From CAZAGT01 sp964484515 (GTDB lineage Bacteria > Desulfobacterota > DSM-4660 > Desulfatiglandales > HGW-15), in assembly GCA_964484515.1 (NCBI GenBank), contig CAZAGT010000082.1, positions 1-16,732 on the forward strand: DNA of 16,732 nt. Reading direction: 5' to 3'. Below are positions 6,533 to 13,692 of this stretch, piece after piece; the first letter of the stretch is position 1, and every line of letters starts with the position of its first letter. Made by a program: the position numbers and the translations under genes. The notes beneath the pieces are model-generated. The model worked only from the letters and a program-made list of their open reading frames with translations. It was not told the origin of the DNA and searched no databases.

Positions 6533-7199
6533 GCAGGATGCGGAAGGATAGGCCGTGGCGGTAGTCAACAGGGATGCCGTTCTCCAACGCCTCATAGGGG
6601 TAGATCCACCTCCTAGGAGGTTCCGAATCCCTGTCCTCCGCAATGAGATGGATGTAGCCGCTGAGAGGGGTCTCTCCCGGCGTGACCTTGGTCAGCTTGA
6701 ACTTGACGGTTAGGCCATCCGGCTCCTTTCGGATCATGATTTCCCTGAGATCGACCGTATCAGTGTTGGCCGCCTGGGTCGTTTCGACTCCCGTTTCGGG
6801 CGTATTTGCCGCGGCGGCGGTCTGCTCGGATGGCGCTACCGGCGGGGATTCGAGACTCACGATGTAGTCTTGCAGGATAGCGATTTGCTTTTGCGCATTA
6901 TCAAAGGTGCTCTTGGCGAGCGAGGTCTCCTCCTCCAGTTGTGTCAGTCGCTTGGCTTGCTTCTGGTAGATGTCTCGCTGAGAAAAATAGTCGTTGATGA
7001 TGATGATCGAGCCGGGGAGATAGATGAGCAGGAATGCGGCCGTCAACAGGAGGATGCGAGGATGGATGTTGAACGAGATGACATCACCAACACTCCTCAT
7101 GATCATGACCCTAAGGCGTCGTTCTTGGGCCTTCTTTGGCTTCGGGGGCGAAACAATCTGGTGCGGCTGCAATCGTCCCCTTCTCTGTTTCTCAACCAT
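6399..7199 (-). CDS. Bitopic membrane protein with coiled coil, unknown C-terminal domain
   Basis: I do not recognise this 266-residue protein. It begins with a strongly basic, proline-containing cytoplasmic tail (residues 1-47). One membrane helix follows at about 49-68, then a coiled-coil-like segment at 72-117, an Ala/Thr/Glu/Pro-rich linker at 118-148, and a compact, mostly beta-type domain at 149-266 ending LLDREFKIQKES. The build resembles envelope proteins such as the neighbouring M23 peptidase or FtsL/MreC-type scaffolds, but there is no sequence evidence for a specific role. It has its own likely promoter at 7240-7268 and only a weak ribosome site before the ATG. Its 3' end is inside the duplicated unit described at 6390-6532. 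The reading frame is intact, so it is probably expressed. Confidence 0.75.
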   Translation of the reverse strand: MVEKQRRGRLQPHQIVSPPKPKKAQERRLRVMIMRSVGDVISFNIHPRILLLTAAFLLIYLPGSIIIINDYFSQRDIYQKQAKRLTQLEEETSLAKSTFDNAQKQIAILQDYIVSLESPPVAPSEQTAAAANTPETGVETTQAANTDTVDLREIMIRKEPDGLTVKFKLTKVTPGETPLSGYIHLIAEDRDSEPPRRWIYPYEALENGIPVDYRHGLSFRILRFRPVSIRFQLDPYRDQPTTLRILVYDQLGAQLLDREFKIQKES

Positions 7200-7239
7200 A
7201 GACGTATCGGTTACCGGGTGAATGCCGTCAGATGGGTAA

Positions 7240-7268
7240 AGAATAGAGAACTAAAGGTGATATGTCAA
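7240..7268 (-). promoter_or_regulatory. Sigma-70-type promoter for the 6399-7199 gene
   Basis: On the - strand, TTGACA (7268-7263, perfect), a 17-base spacer, and TATTCT (7245-7240). It lies about 40-70 bases before the ATG at 7199 and after the end of the oxidoreductase gene, so the membrane protein is probably transcribed separately. Confidence 0.65.
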
Positions 7269-7326
7269 ATCCGCGATCGCCTGATCGACCTTGAATGCGC
7301 GTATAAGTCAGGCGCGGGTATCATCG

Positions 7327-8433
7327 TCAAGCCTTCGATTTCGCCTGAGCGTAGCAGGTTATGCCTTCTCCCGCTCTAATCGGCTTGAAACAGAGATTAT
7401 CGGACAGGCAGGTGGATTTGGCGGTATCGCCCGACTTCCAGCGATTAATCAGATGCGGTTCTCGGATAAGCGGTCGGCTCAAGGACACATAGTCTGTAAG
7501 GTCTGAGCCGACGAACTCCTCGGCCACGTCATAGGATCGGAAGCCGCCGACCAGGAGCAACGGGGTGCGGACCTTTTCCTTGTAGCGCGCGGCCGCATCA
7601 CGATAAAACCCCTCTTTTTCAGCGGAATCAATCTTTCCCGGTCTCACCGGTATAAACCTCCCGGAATCAGGCGTCCCACCGCTGAGTTCGATCGCATCGA
7701 TCCCCGCCTCTTCCAGCTTGACAGCGACCTGTACCATTTCGTCCACACTCAGGCCCCCCTCCACGAAATCCTCCGAGTTCATCTTGATCAACACCGGGTA
7801 TTCAGTACCGACTTTGTCACGAACGGCCTGGATTACTTCGAGAGCCATCCGTGTCCGGTTGGCGAGAGTGCCACCGTAATCGTCCTTTCTCTTGTTGTAG
7901 TAGGGGGACAGGAACTGGCTCAGCAAATAGCCGTGGGCGGCATGGATTTGAACGCCGTCAAAACCGCTGGCCTTTGCGCGAGCCGCGCCATTGGCAAAGG
8001 CCACGATAGTCGCACGAATGTCGTCGATTGACATTTGACGATAGCGCGCCCCCCCTTCGCTTTGTCCTTCCGAAGGACCCGCTGGATCTTCTCCCATCAA
8101 CTCGGGGATCGCTCGAGCTCCGGCGTGCGCAAGCTGGAGGACGATCTTGCCGTTTTCCCGATGCACGGCCTTCGTCATGTCCTGGAGGCCCGGGATCAGT
8201 TCGTCCCGATCAACGCCTAATTGCCACGGCCCGGCCTGGCCCGCACGGCTCACGTAGGTGTGACTTGAGATGATGAGCCCCACTCCGCCTTTGGCAAGCT
8301 CCACCAGAAGATCGATCAGTCGGGGAGTACAAGCGCCATCGTCTGTAGCCATGCCCTCCCACGTGGCGGAGCGCACGAAACGATTCTCCAATTCCATCCC
8401 GTTGATGGACGTCCGTTCAAAAAGCCGTGCCAT
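7327..8433 (-). CDS. Old Yellow Enzyme family NADH:flavin oxidoreductase
   Basis: This 368-residue FMN-dependent TIM-barrel enzyme has the family's usual length for a single-domain member. ELENRFVRSATWEGMA at the N-terminus, LQLAHAGA near residue 100, IHAAHGYLLSQFLSP with the substrate-binding pair His164/His167, YGGTLANRTR around 186-195, and the C-terminal VGGFRS and SLSRPLI phosphate-binding segments are all characteristic. Such enzymes reduce activated C=C bonds or nitro groups using NAD(P)H. The natural substrate cannot be inferred. The C-terminal tail has a cysteine cluster (CLSDNLC and a later ITC) of the sort that binds an iron-sulfur centre in 2,4-dienoyl-CoA reductase relatives, but the second domain of those proteins is absent. 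The ATG at 8433 has AAGGAG eight bases upstream. A promoter and a structured leader lie upstream. Confidence 0.92.
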   Translation of the reverse strand: MARLFERTSINGMELENRFVRSATWEGMATDDGACTPRLIDLLVELAKGGVGLIISSHTYVSRAGQAGPWQLGVDRDELIPGLQDMTKAVHRENGKIVLQLAHAGARAIPELMGEDPAGPSEGQSEGGARYRQMSIDDIRATIVAFANGAARAKASGFDGVQIHAAHGYLLSQFLSPYYNKRKDDYGGTLANRTRMALEVIQAVRDKVGTEYPVLIKMNSEDFVEGGLSVDEMVQVAVKLEEAGIDAIELSGGTPDSGRFIPVRPGKIDSAEKEGFYRDAAARYKEKVRTPLLLVGGFRSYDVAEEFVGSDLTDYVSLSRPLIREPHLINRWKSGDTAKSTCLSDNLCFKPIRAGEGITCYAQAKSKA

Positions 8434-8606
8434 GCTTCCGTCTCCTTCCTATGGAATTCCCATCGAGACCGGATCCCCGTCCCTGTGAAGATCACGTTTG
8501 CAGCAGTGTGGCGACCTGTGCAGGTCGATTTCATGAAGCTGAGACGGCGGCGACGCAATACCTCATGGGCGTCGTAAAAGCGGATGCCGGAATCCAATGT
8601 TCCGGC
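8434..8606 (-). promoter_or_regulatory. Long structured 5' leader of the oxidoreductase gene
   Basis: If transcription starts near 8603 the leader is about 170 bases. It contains a 7-bp hairpin right at the predicted 5' end (GCCGGAA 8586-8592 with TTCCGGC 8600-8606, seven-base loop) followed on the - strand by a short CTTTT. A second near-perfect palindrome lies at 8512-8527 (CGACCTG/CAGGTCG). No known riboswitch was recognised. The second site could equally be a dimeric repressor operator. Confidence 0.4.
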
Positions 8607-8609
8607 GCA

Positions 8610-8638
8610 TTTATAAACCCCTGGCCTCCGTTTTTCAA
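8610..8638 (-). promoter_or_regulatory. Sigma-70-type promoter for the oxidoreductase gene
   Basis: On the - strand, TTGAAA (8638-8633), a 17-base spacer, and TATAAA (8615-8610), each five of six consensus bases. It is the best promoter match between the divergent genes at 8433 and 8880. Confidence 0.65.
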
Positions 8639-8879
8639 CGGGTGACGACCTCTTTAGAGGCGAACCGTATTCATTCGGTACAAGTGCCGGCCGATCATAC
8701 AACCTGGTTTTCATGTCGGAGCCTTCGAGTCACGTTGCCTCGGAATTATGTTTGAAGAGGTAAGGAGTGGGCTTTGGCAAGTTGGCGATGATCATCGTTC
8801 GATAAGAAAGGCCTGTACATTTAGCGGCACCTGTTCTACGATTTCGCGCCCTTCGCGGCAGGTTTCCTGGAGGATTCGA

Positions 8880-9275
8880 ATGAAAAAATTCACAATCGTC
8901 TCTTTAGGTGTCATATTTTGTACGGTTTTGGCGACGATTGAGGGGGCCCTTGCTCGTGATTGGAAAGGCGTCGCCGAGAACCTCATCCGTCATTACGAGG
9001 GCAAGATCCTCTCTATTGAGCAACTAAATGAATCGACCTGCTGGGCTGTATTAGCACCGGATTTCTCTGAGCAGGAGGCCGCGCGAATAGCAAGAGACAT
9101 AGGGTACTTCATCAAGAACGCCACGGGTCGGACGAAGGGTGAAACGCCGGTCGTTCACGTCTTTGTCAACAAGCGGCAGGTCGCTGTAGCCAGATCCACC
9201 GGTCGCTGGTATGTCGGGAAGATTCATATCGAGAACTGGGATCCGGCCTTCTACAAGGGCAAGTACCGGCCCTGA
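8880..9275 (+). CDS. Small secreted protein of unknown function
   Basis: This 131-residue protein begins MKKFTIVSLG, with a hydrophobic core and an ALA-RD cleavage site at about residue 25, so it is exported. The mature part of about 106 residues is mixed polar/hydrophobic, has one cysteine (STCW), and ends with WYVGKIHIENWDPAFYKGKYRP. I recognise no family. The start is chosen at the ATG at 8880 because TGGAGG lies seven bases upstream and the signal peptide begins exactly there. An in-frame ATG at 8748 would add 44 residues without coding character. It lies between the divergent oxidoreductase gene and the response regulator, with about 200 bases to the latter, so it may or may not share a transcript with it. 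Confidence 0.75.
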   Translation: MKKFTIVSLGVIFCTVLATIEGALARDWKGVAENLIRHYEGKILSIEQLNESTCWAVLAPDFSEQEAARIARDIGYFIKNATGRTKGETPVVHVFVNKRQVAVARSTGRWYVGKIHIENWDPAFYKGKYRP

Positions 9276-9471
9276 TTCCACGACATTAACCTTGAAAGAT
9301 CGTCCTTGCGCCCAAGAGAGGCGGAGTGATGGAACCAAGGCCAGATGGCCTCGGGGGAACTCAAGTTTTGCACCTATGGACCGATTTAACCAAGTAGGCA
9401 GTTTTTCAAGTCTTTTCGCCTGGCAAGCGAGGGCTGCCGACCACACCCAAAGACCAGGTGATATCTTTCTG

Positions 9472-11079
9472 GTGAAGGCACTAAACCCTAAGAAGGTCCT
9501 TGTCGTCGATGACGAGACCGAGGTCAGAAAGGCGATTGCCCGGGCAGTTCGCTCGCTGGGCTATCGCTGTCGTACGGCGGCAAACGGCACCGAAGCACTT
9601 GACCTGATCCGGAGCAACGGGCTGGATATCATCATCTCCGATGTCAGAATGCCGGGACTCGACGGCCTGGAGCTAATGGCGAAGGCGAGGGAGATCAAAC
9701 CAGGGGTGCCCTTTATCATCGTCACGGGATATGCTGAGGAATACCCCTATGGCAAGATCGTCAGGGCGGGGGCGAATGACTTCATTGAAAAGCCGTTTAC
9801 GAGGGCGGAGATTCGCTACAAGCTCGATAGGGTCGTTAAGGAACGGCGACTAACACTGGATAACGATCGACTCCAGAGCGAGCAGACCGCCCTCAACGAA
9901 AAGCTGTCTGCCATCCTGCAGATGTCCCGAAACCTGACGGCCGATCTCCACTTCGATCGCCTCTTCGAGTTAATCATTAGCAAGGTGACCGAGGTCATGG
10001 AGGCTCAACGGACGAGCCTCTATTTGATCGACTGGGAAAGTCGAGAAATCTGGACCAAGGTAGCGCAACAGATCGATCAGATCCGTTTGCCCCTGGGCCA
10101 TGGCATCAGCGGTCGCGTGGCCGAAACGGGCAAAAAGGTCAATGTCGGCGATGCCTGGCGGCTAACCTATTTTCAGCGAGAATTCGATTTGAAGAACAAC
10201 TTTCGGACGCGCTCGGTTCTTTGCGTACCCATCCAGAATCGCAAGCAGGAAAGGATCGCCGTCATTCAGGTCTTGAACAAAGATAACGGGGGTCGATTTG
10301 ACGAAAATGACGAGTTCATCCTGGAGGCCTTTGGTTCTCAAGTGGCCGTCTCCCTGGAGAATTCATCTCTGATGGAGGAACTGCAGATCTCTTTTGAAAG
10401 CTCCATCCAGACCCTTTCCGCGACAGTTGACTCGAGACACCCCCTGACCGCCGGTCACTCTGAAAGGGTCACGGAATATGCCTTGATGATAGCACGCGAG
10501 ATGGGCCTGGATGAGGAGGAGCTCAAGGTCATTAAGTACGCAGCCCTGCTGCACGATATCGGGAAGATCGGCATCCGGGATGATGTACTCATGAAGGATG
10601 GGTCGTTCACTCCCGAGGAGAGAATGGAGATGAATACCCATTCGGTCAGGACGCGCAATATCCTGGAGAACTTCCACTTTCCGCGGGCCTTACGGCGGGT
10701 TCCCCTGATCGCCTCACAGCACCACGAAAAGATCAATGGGAAGGGGTATCCGGATGGGGTCTCCGGAGAGGATCTGCCGTTGCAGTCGAAGATCCTTGCC
10801 GTGGCCGATGCGTTCGACGCCTTGACGTCCCGTCGCGACTACCCCAAATACTGCGGCGATACAACCATGACATGCGAGCCCATGCCGCCCGCAAGGGTCA
10901 TCCAGATCCTCCAGGATGAGGCCGGAACGCATTTCGACCCCGACGTGATCGCGGCCTTCTTCAATTGCCTACCTCAGGTCCTCGAAATGTTTAGCGGGAG
11001 TCATTTTTCGCCCTGGTACGTCGAGGAAATGGCGCGTTCATTAAAGGCGCCCATCCATGTGATTGTTCCCAAGAAATGA
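9472..11079 (+). CDS. Response regulator REC-GAF-HD-GYP, predicted cyclic di-GMP phosphodiesterase
   Basis: This 535-residue protein has three domains. The receiver domain (about 7-120) has the acidic pair Asp13/Asp14, phosphoacceptor Asp57 in SDVRMPG, Thr85 and Lys107 in FIEKPF. A helical linker leads to a GAF domain at about 158-300. The HD-GYP domain at about 310-500 has HDIGKIGI (His361-Asp362) and HHEKINGKGYPDG with an intact GYP at 425-427, followed by VADAFDALTS. HD-GYP proteins hydrolyse cyclic di-GMP, so a kinase signal would lower this messenger and alter motility or biofilm behaviour. The segment after SRRDY departs from the common RRPY...EEAL pattern. The start is the GTG at 9472 with AGGTGA upstream. 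An ATG at 9376 would add 32 residues of no family character. No partner histidine kinase is adjacent. It ends exactly where the convergent Nudix gene ends. Confidence 0.92.
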   Translation: MKALNPKKVLVVDDETEVRKAIARAVRSLGYRCRTAANGTEALDLIRSNGLDIIISDVRMPGLDGLELMAKAREIKPGVPFIIVTGYAEEYPYGKIVRAGANDFIEKPFTRAEIRYKLDRVVKERRLTLDNDRLQSEQTALNEKLSAILQMSRNLTADLHFDRLFELIISKVTEVMEAQRTSLYLIDWESREIWTKVAQQIDQIRLPLGHGISGRVAETGKKVNVGDAWRLTYFQREFDLKNNFRTRSVLCVPIQNRKQERIAVIQVLNKDNGGRFDENDEFILEAFGSQVAVSLENSSLMEELQISFESSIQTLSATVDSRHPLTAGHSERVTEYALMIAREMGLDEEELKVIKYAALLHDIGKIGIRDDVLMKDGSFTPEERMEMNTHSVRTRNILENFHFPRALRRVPLIASQHHEKINGKGYPDGVSGEDLPLQSKILAVADAFDALTSRRDYPKYCGDTTMTCEPMPPARVIQILQDEAGTHFDPDVIAAFFNCLPQVLEMFSGSHFSPWYVEEMARSLKAPIHVIVPKK

Positions 11080-11484
11080 CTACCCGCCTCGTTTAACAGC
11101 TCGACAGAAGAATTCCTTCAGGATCTGATTGAAGCCGTAGGCAAGCTCGGTGCGCCGAACCTGGCTCCATGTGAACCATTGGAGACGCTGACCTTCACGC
11201 AGGTCGATCTCGTCGATCGCGAATTGCGCGCGGGCCCAGTAAGTATATTCGATCCTGTCACTGAATTCTTGCTCAGAGAAGAACTCGAAGTCCTGAAGAT
11301 CAAGGTCCATCTCTTCTTTCATCTCCCGGATGATGCACTCCTCCGGGGTCTCCCCGTCTTCAACATGACCACCAGGCACGTCCCAGGTATTGGGATAGGG
11401 AATCTTGGGGTCGTTGTCCCGCAAGAATAGGAGGACCTCTTCCCGATCATTCACGAAAACGATGCTAGCCCCTTTCCGCTTCAT
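11080..11484 (-). CDS. Nudix hydrolase
   Basis: This 134-residue protein is a single Nudix domain. The box begins at Gly39: GHVEDGETPEEC, then IIREMKEEMDL, matching GX5EX7REUXEEXGU with the catalytic REXXEE at 53-58. Asp60 replaces the usual last glycine, a tolerated change. Nudix enzymes cleave nucleoside diphosphates linked to another moiety, and some clean oxidised nucleotides. The substrate is not predictable here. The WDVPGG lead-in and the tail (QRLQWFTWSQV) are typical of MutT-like members. The ATG at 11484 has AAGGGTGG upstream. It lies 49 bases after the cupin gene and is probably co-transcribed. Its stop codon abuts that of the convergent response regulator with no spacer. Confidence 0.9.
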   Translation of the reverse strand: MKRKGASIVFVNDREEVLLFLRDNDPKIPYPNTWDVPGGHVEDGETPEECIIREMKEEMDLDLQDFEFFSEQEFSDRIEYTYWARAQFAIDEIDLREGQRLQWFTWSQVRRTELAYGFNQILKEFFCRAVKRGG

Positions 11485-11533
11485 TCATCCACCCTTCCAC
11501 ACGGCCCCACGCCTCCCCACGGACGATCGCAAA

Positions 11534-11965
11534 TCAGGGAGCCACAACCGTGAGTTTCTCGGAGACGGATTTGTGGCTGATCGGCTTGCCATCATTTCGG
11601 AAGTAACTCACGACCATCTTGATGGTCGTTGTCCCCGTGTTGATGATTTGATGATAGCAGTCGGGGGGGACATACCAGCATGAGCCGGGCACAAAATCGT
11701 ATTCCTCCATGATCTGCGGCCCTGTTCCAAGCCTGACGGTTCCTTCGCCGGAAACGATGTAGACCGTCTCTTCCACCTCCCTGTGATAGTGTGGAGGGAT
11801 GGGTTCAATGCCTTGGGGATGCTCATGGATCCCCAGGACAGCGGATAGGCTCTCCCCTCGGTCTGGATCAAAGACCATTCGAAACAGTGCATAGCCGTTT
11901 GATCCGGGTCGACTGACCCTAACTTGCTCCACGTCCTCTTCGCGACGAAAGACGGGTGTTGGCAT
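11534..11965 (-). CDS. Cupin-domain protein
   Basis: This 143-residue protein is a single-domain cupin. The first cupin motif has PPHYHREVEETVYIVSGEG, with His59, His61 and Glu65 or Glu66 as metal ligands. The second motif around 93-110 (PGSCWYVPPDCYHQIINTG) supplies His105, so a complete metal site is present. This type binds a divalent metal and may be an isomerase, dioxygenase or small-molecule sensor. The function cannot be assigned. The start is the ATG at 11965, which has a near-perfect AAAGGAGGAG about seven bases upstream. An upstream in-frame start at 12022 would add 19 residues and bury that ribosome site inside the gene. It is divergent from the pst operon and shares its regulatory region. 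Confidence 0.88.
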   Translation of the reverse strand: MPTPVFRREEDVEQVRVSRPGSNGYALFRMVFDPDRGESLSAVLGIHEHPQGIEPIPPHYHREVEETVYIVSGEGTVRLGTGPQIMEEYDFVPGSCWYVPPDCYHQIINTGTTTIKMVVSYFRNDGKPISHKSVSEKLTVVAP

Positions 11966-12303
11966 GGGTTCTCCTCCTTTATCTCTATAGTAGAAGGGCA
12001 TCCGGTCGGTGGGCTCCGTCACTTTGCCTTGCTGATTCGCGAGACCTCAAAGGCCATTTGACCAGGCGACCCTCGACCCCCTTGGGCCACACCATACGTT
12101 TACAAATAACTTACAAAGATCTAACAGCATTCTAACAAATCATGATCAATGTAAAGCCAATCCGAGACCAGATGATTTGCAAGGCCGTTTCGCGCACGAC
12201 CTGCTGCAATCGAATCCCTCGATGGCTTCGAGCACAAATGACAGGGGCTTCGTGATCAAATTTCAGCCATTTGCGGCGTGATGCAGCGCGGAGTGAGAAA
12301 GGT
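11966..12303. promoter_or_regulatory. Divergent regulatory region between cupin and pst operon
   Basis: No gene was found in this region. It holds the cupin ribosome site at its left edge and the four-repeat Pho-box-like array at 12099-12142. About 160 bases then separate the array from pstC. A -10 element was not confidently located after the array. Confidence 0.6.
12099..12142 (+). promoter_or_regulatory. Pho-box-like array of four 11-bp direct repeats
   Basis: Four consecutive units read TTTACAAATAA, CTTACAAAGAT, CTAACAGCATT and CTAACAAATCA. Each begins YTWACA followed by five variable bases. The spacing of 11 bp is what PhoB (E. coli CTGTCATNNNN units) and Bacillus PhoP (TTAACA-N5 units) require, since dimers bind one face of the helix. 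The location upstream of pstCAB-phoU makes a phosphate-starvation operator very likely. The unit sequence is closer to the PhoP form. Confidence 0.78.
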
Positions 12304-13692
12304 ATGTCCCCTTCGAGTCTCCTTATTATCCTATTAGGGCTCTCCGCATTGGCGTACTATCTGGGTCGACGTCAGGCATTGGCGGTCGCCGGTGGAGCCG
12401 GCGGCGTCAAAGCGCTTCACTCGCGCCCGACGTATTATGGGTCGTTGACGGCGCTCTGGTGCGGTATCCCTGCTTTGCTCCTCTTGGGGTTCTGGCTGGC
12501 GTTCGAGAGCAACATCATCACCAAACTCGTGGTGGCCGATCTCCCGGCCGAAATCCGCGCCCTGCCGCCGGAACGCGTCAACCTGATCGTCAACGATATC
12601 ATAAACCTGGTACACGGCAATATCGTTGCGGGCGAGGTTGATTCGACCATGGAAGCCGCGGCCGATCACTACCGCAACCTCAAGGCAACCAGCAACGGCG
12701 CCTTGGCGGTGGCCAGCTTGGCGCTGGGGATCGGGGGCATCATTGTCGTCCATCGCAGGATCAGACCCTCCCTGCGGGCTCGCAATCTGGTCGAACGGGT
12801 CATCAAATACCTTCTCATCGTTTGCTCTACTTTCGCTATCTTTACCACGATCGGAATCGTCCTCTCGGTCCTGTACGAGGCGGTTCTCTTTTTCAGGATT
12901 ATCCCCGTAACCGACTTCCTGTTTGGGCTTGAGTGGAGCCCGCAAATGGCTATTCGGGCTGATCAGGTCGGATCGTCAGGGGCCTTTGGCGCGGTACCGG
13001 TCTTCCTGGGCACGGCGCTGATTTCGGCCATCGCCATGTTCGTGGCCGTGCCGATCGGGCTCATGTCGGCGATATACCTCTCCGAGTATGCGAACAAGAA
13101 GTTCAGGACTGTAGCTAAACCATTGATGGAGATCCTCGCGGGGATCCCAACGGTCGTGTACGGGTTTTTTGCGGCGCTGGCGGTGGCGCCCTTCATCCGT
13201 GACACGGGTTCTATTCTCGGGCTAGGTGTCTCCTCGGAAAGTGCCCTGGCCGCCGGGCTGGTCATGGGCATCATGATCATTCCGTTTGTCTCATCGCTGT
13301 CCGACGATGTCATCAATGCGGTGCCGCAGGCCCTGCGTGACGGGGCCTACGGTCTGGGCGCGACCAAGTCTGAAACCATCAGGCAAGTCGTGTTGCCGGC
13401 CGCCCTGCCGGGGATCGTGGGTGGCGTGTTGCTGGCCGTATCGCGAGCGATCGGCGAGACCATGATCGTGGTCATGGCCGCCGGATTGGCGGCTAACCTG
13501 ACCCTGAATCCGCTCGAGACGGTCACTACCGTAACGGTCCAGATCGTGACCCTGCTTGTGGGCGATCAGGAATTCGACAGTCCAAAGACGTTGGCAGCCT
13601 TTGCCCTTGGGCTGCTCCTGTTTATCGTCACACTGTTCTTGAACGTGATTGCTTTGACCGTGGTGCGTAAATACCGTGAACAATACGAATGA
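12304..13692 (+). CDS. pstC: Phosphate ABC transporter permease PstC (long form)
   Basis: This 462-residue inner-membrane permease is clearly longer than the roughly 320 residues of E. coli PstC. The first 220 residues hold extra membrane helices (about 3-20, 47-68, 130-150) and a polar loop, as in the DUF3708-containing PstC form known from proteobacteria. The MetI-type permease domain follows, with the ATPase-coupling EAA-like loop at DGAYGLGATKSETIRQVVLP and the next segment SRAIGETMIV. It pairs with PstA to form the channel for phosphate delivered by a periplasmic PstS. The ATG at 12304 is preferred; a TTG at 12271 would add 11 residues. GGAG lies upstream at slightly long spacing. Its 3' end overlaps pstA by 17 bases. 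Confidence 0.93.
   Translation: MSPSSLLIILLGLSALAYYLGRRQALAVAGGAGGVKALHSRPTYYGSLTALWCGIPALLLLGFWLAFESNIITKLVVADLPAEIRALPPERVNLIVNDIINLVHGNIVAGEVDSTMEAAADHYRNLKATSNGALAVASLALGIGGIIVVHRRIRPSLRARNLVERVIKYLLIVCSTFAIFTTIGIVLSVLYEAVLFFRIIPVTDFLFGLEWSPQMAIRADQVGSSGAFGAVPVFLGTALISAIAMFVAVPIGLMSAIYLSEYANKKFRTVAKPLMEILAGIPTVVYGFFAALAVAPFIRDTGSILGLGVSSESALAAGLVMGIMIIPFVSSLSDDVINAVPQALRDGAYGLGATKSETIRQVVLPAALPGIVGGVLLAVSRAIGETMIVVMAAGLAANLTLNPLETVTTVTVQIVTLLVGDQEFDSPKTLAAFALGLLLFIVTLFLNVIALTVVRKYREQYE

Noticed and set aside
9211..9471. N-terminal extension of the response regulator
   Set aside because: The extra 87 residues overlap the end of the secreted-protein gene and look non-coding. The receiver domain begins right after the GTG at 9472.
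12334..12945. 203-codon open frame on the - strand inside pstC
   Set aside because: Antisense to a well-supported gene, no ribosome site, and low-complexity charged composition.
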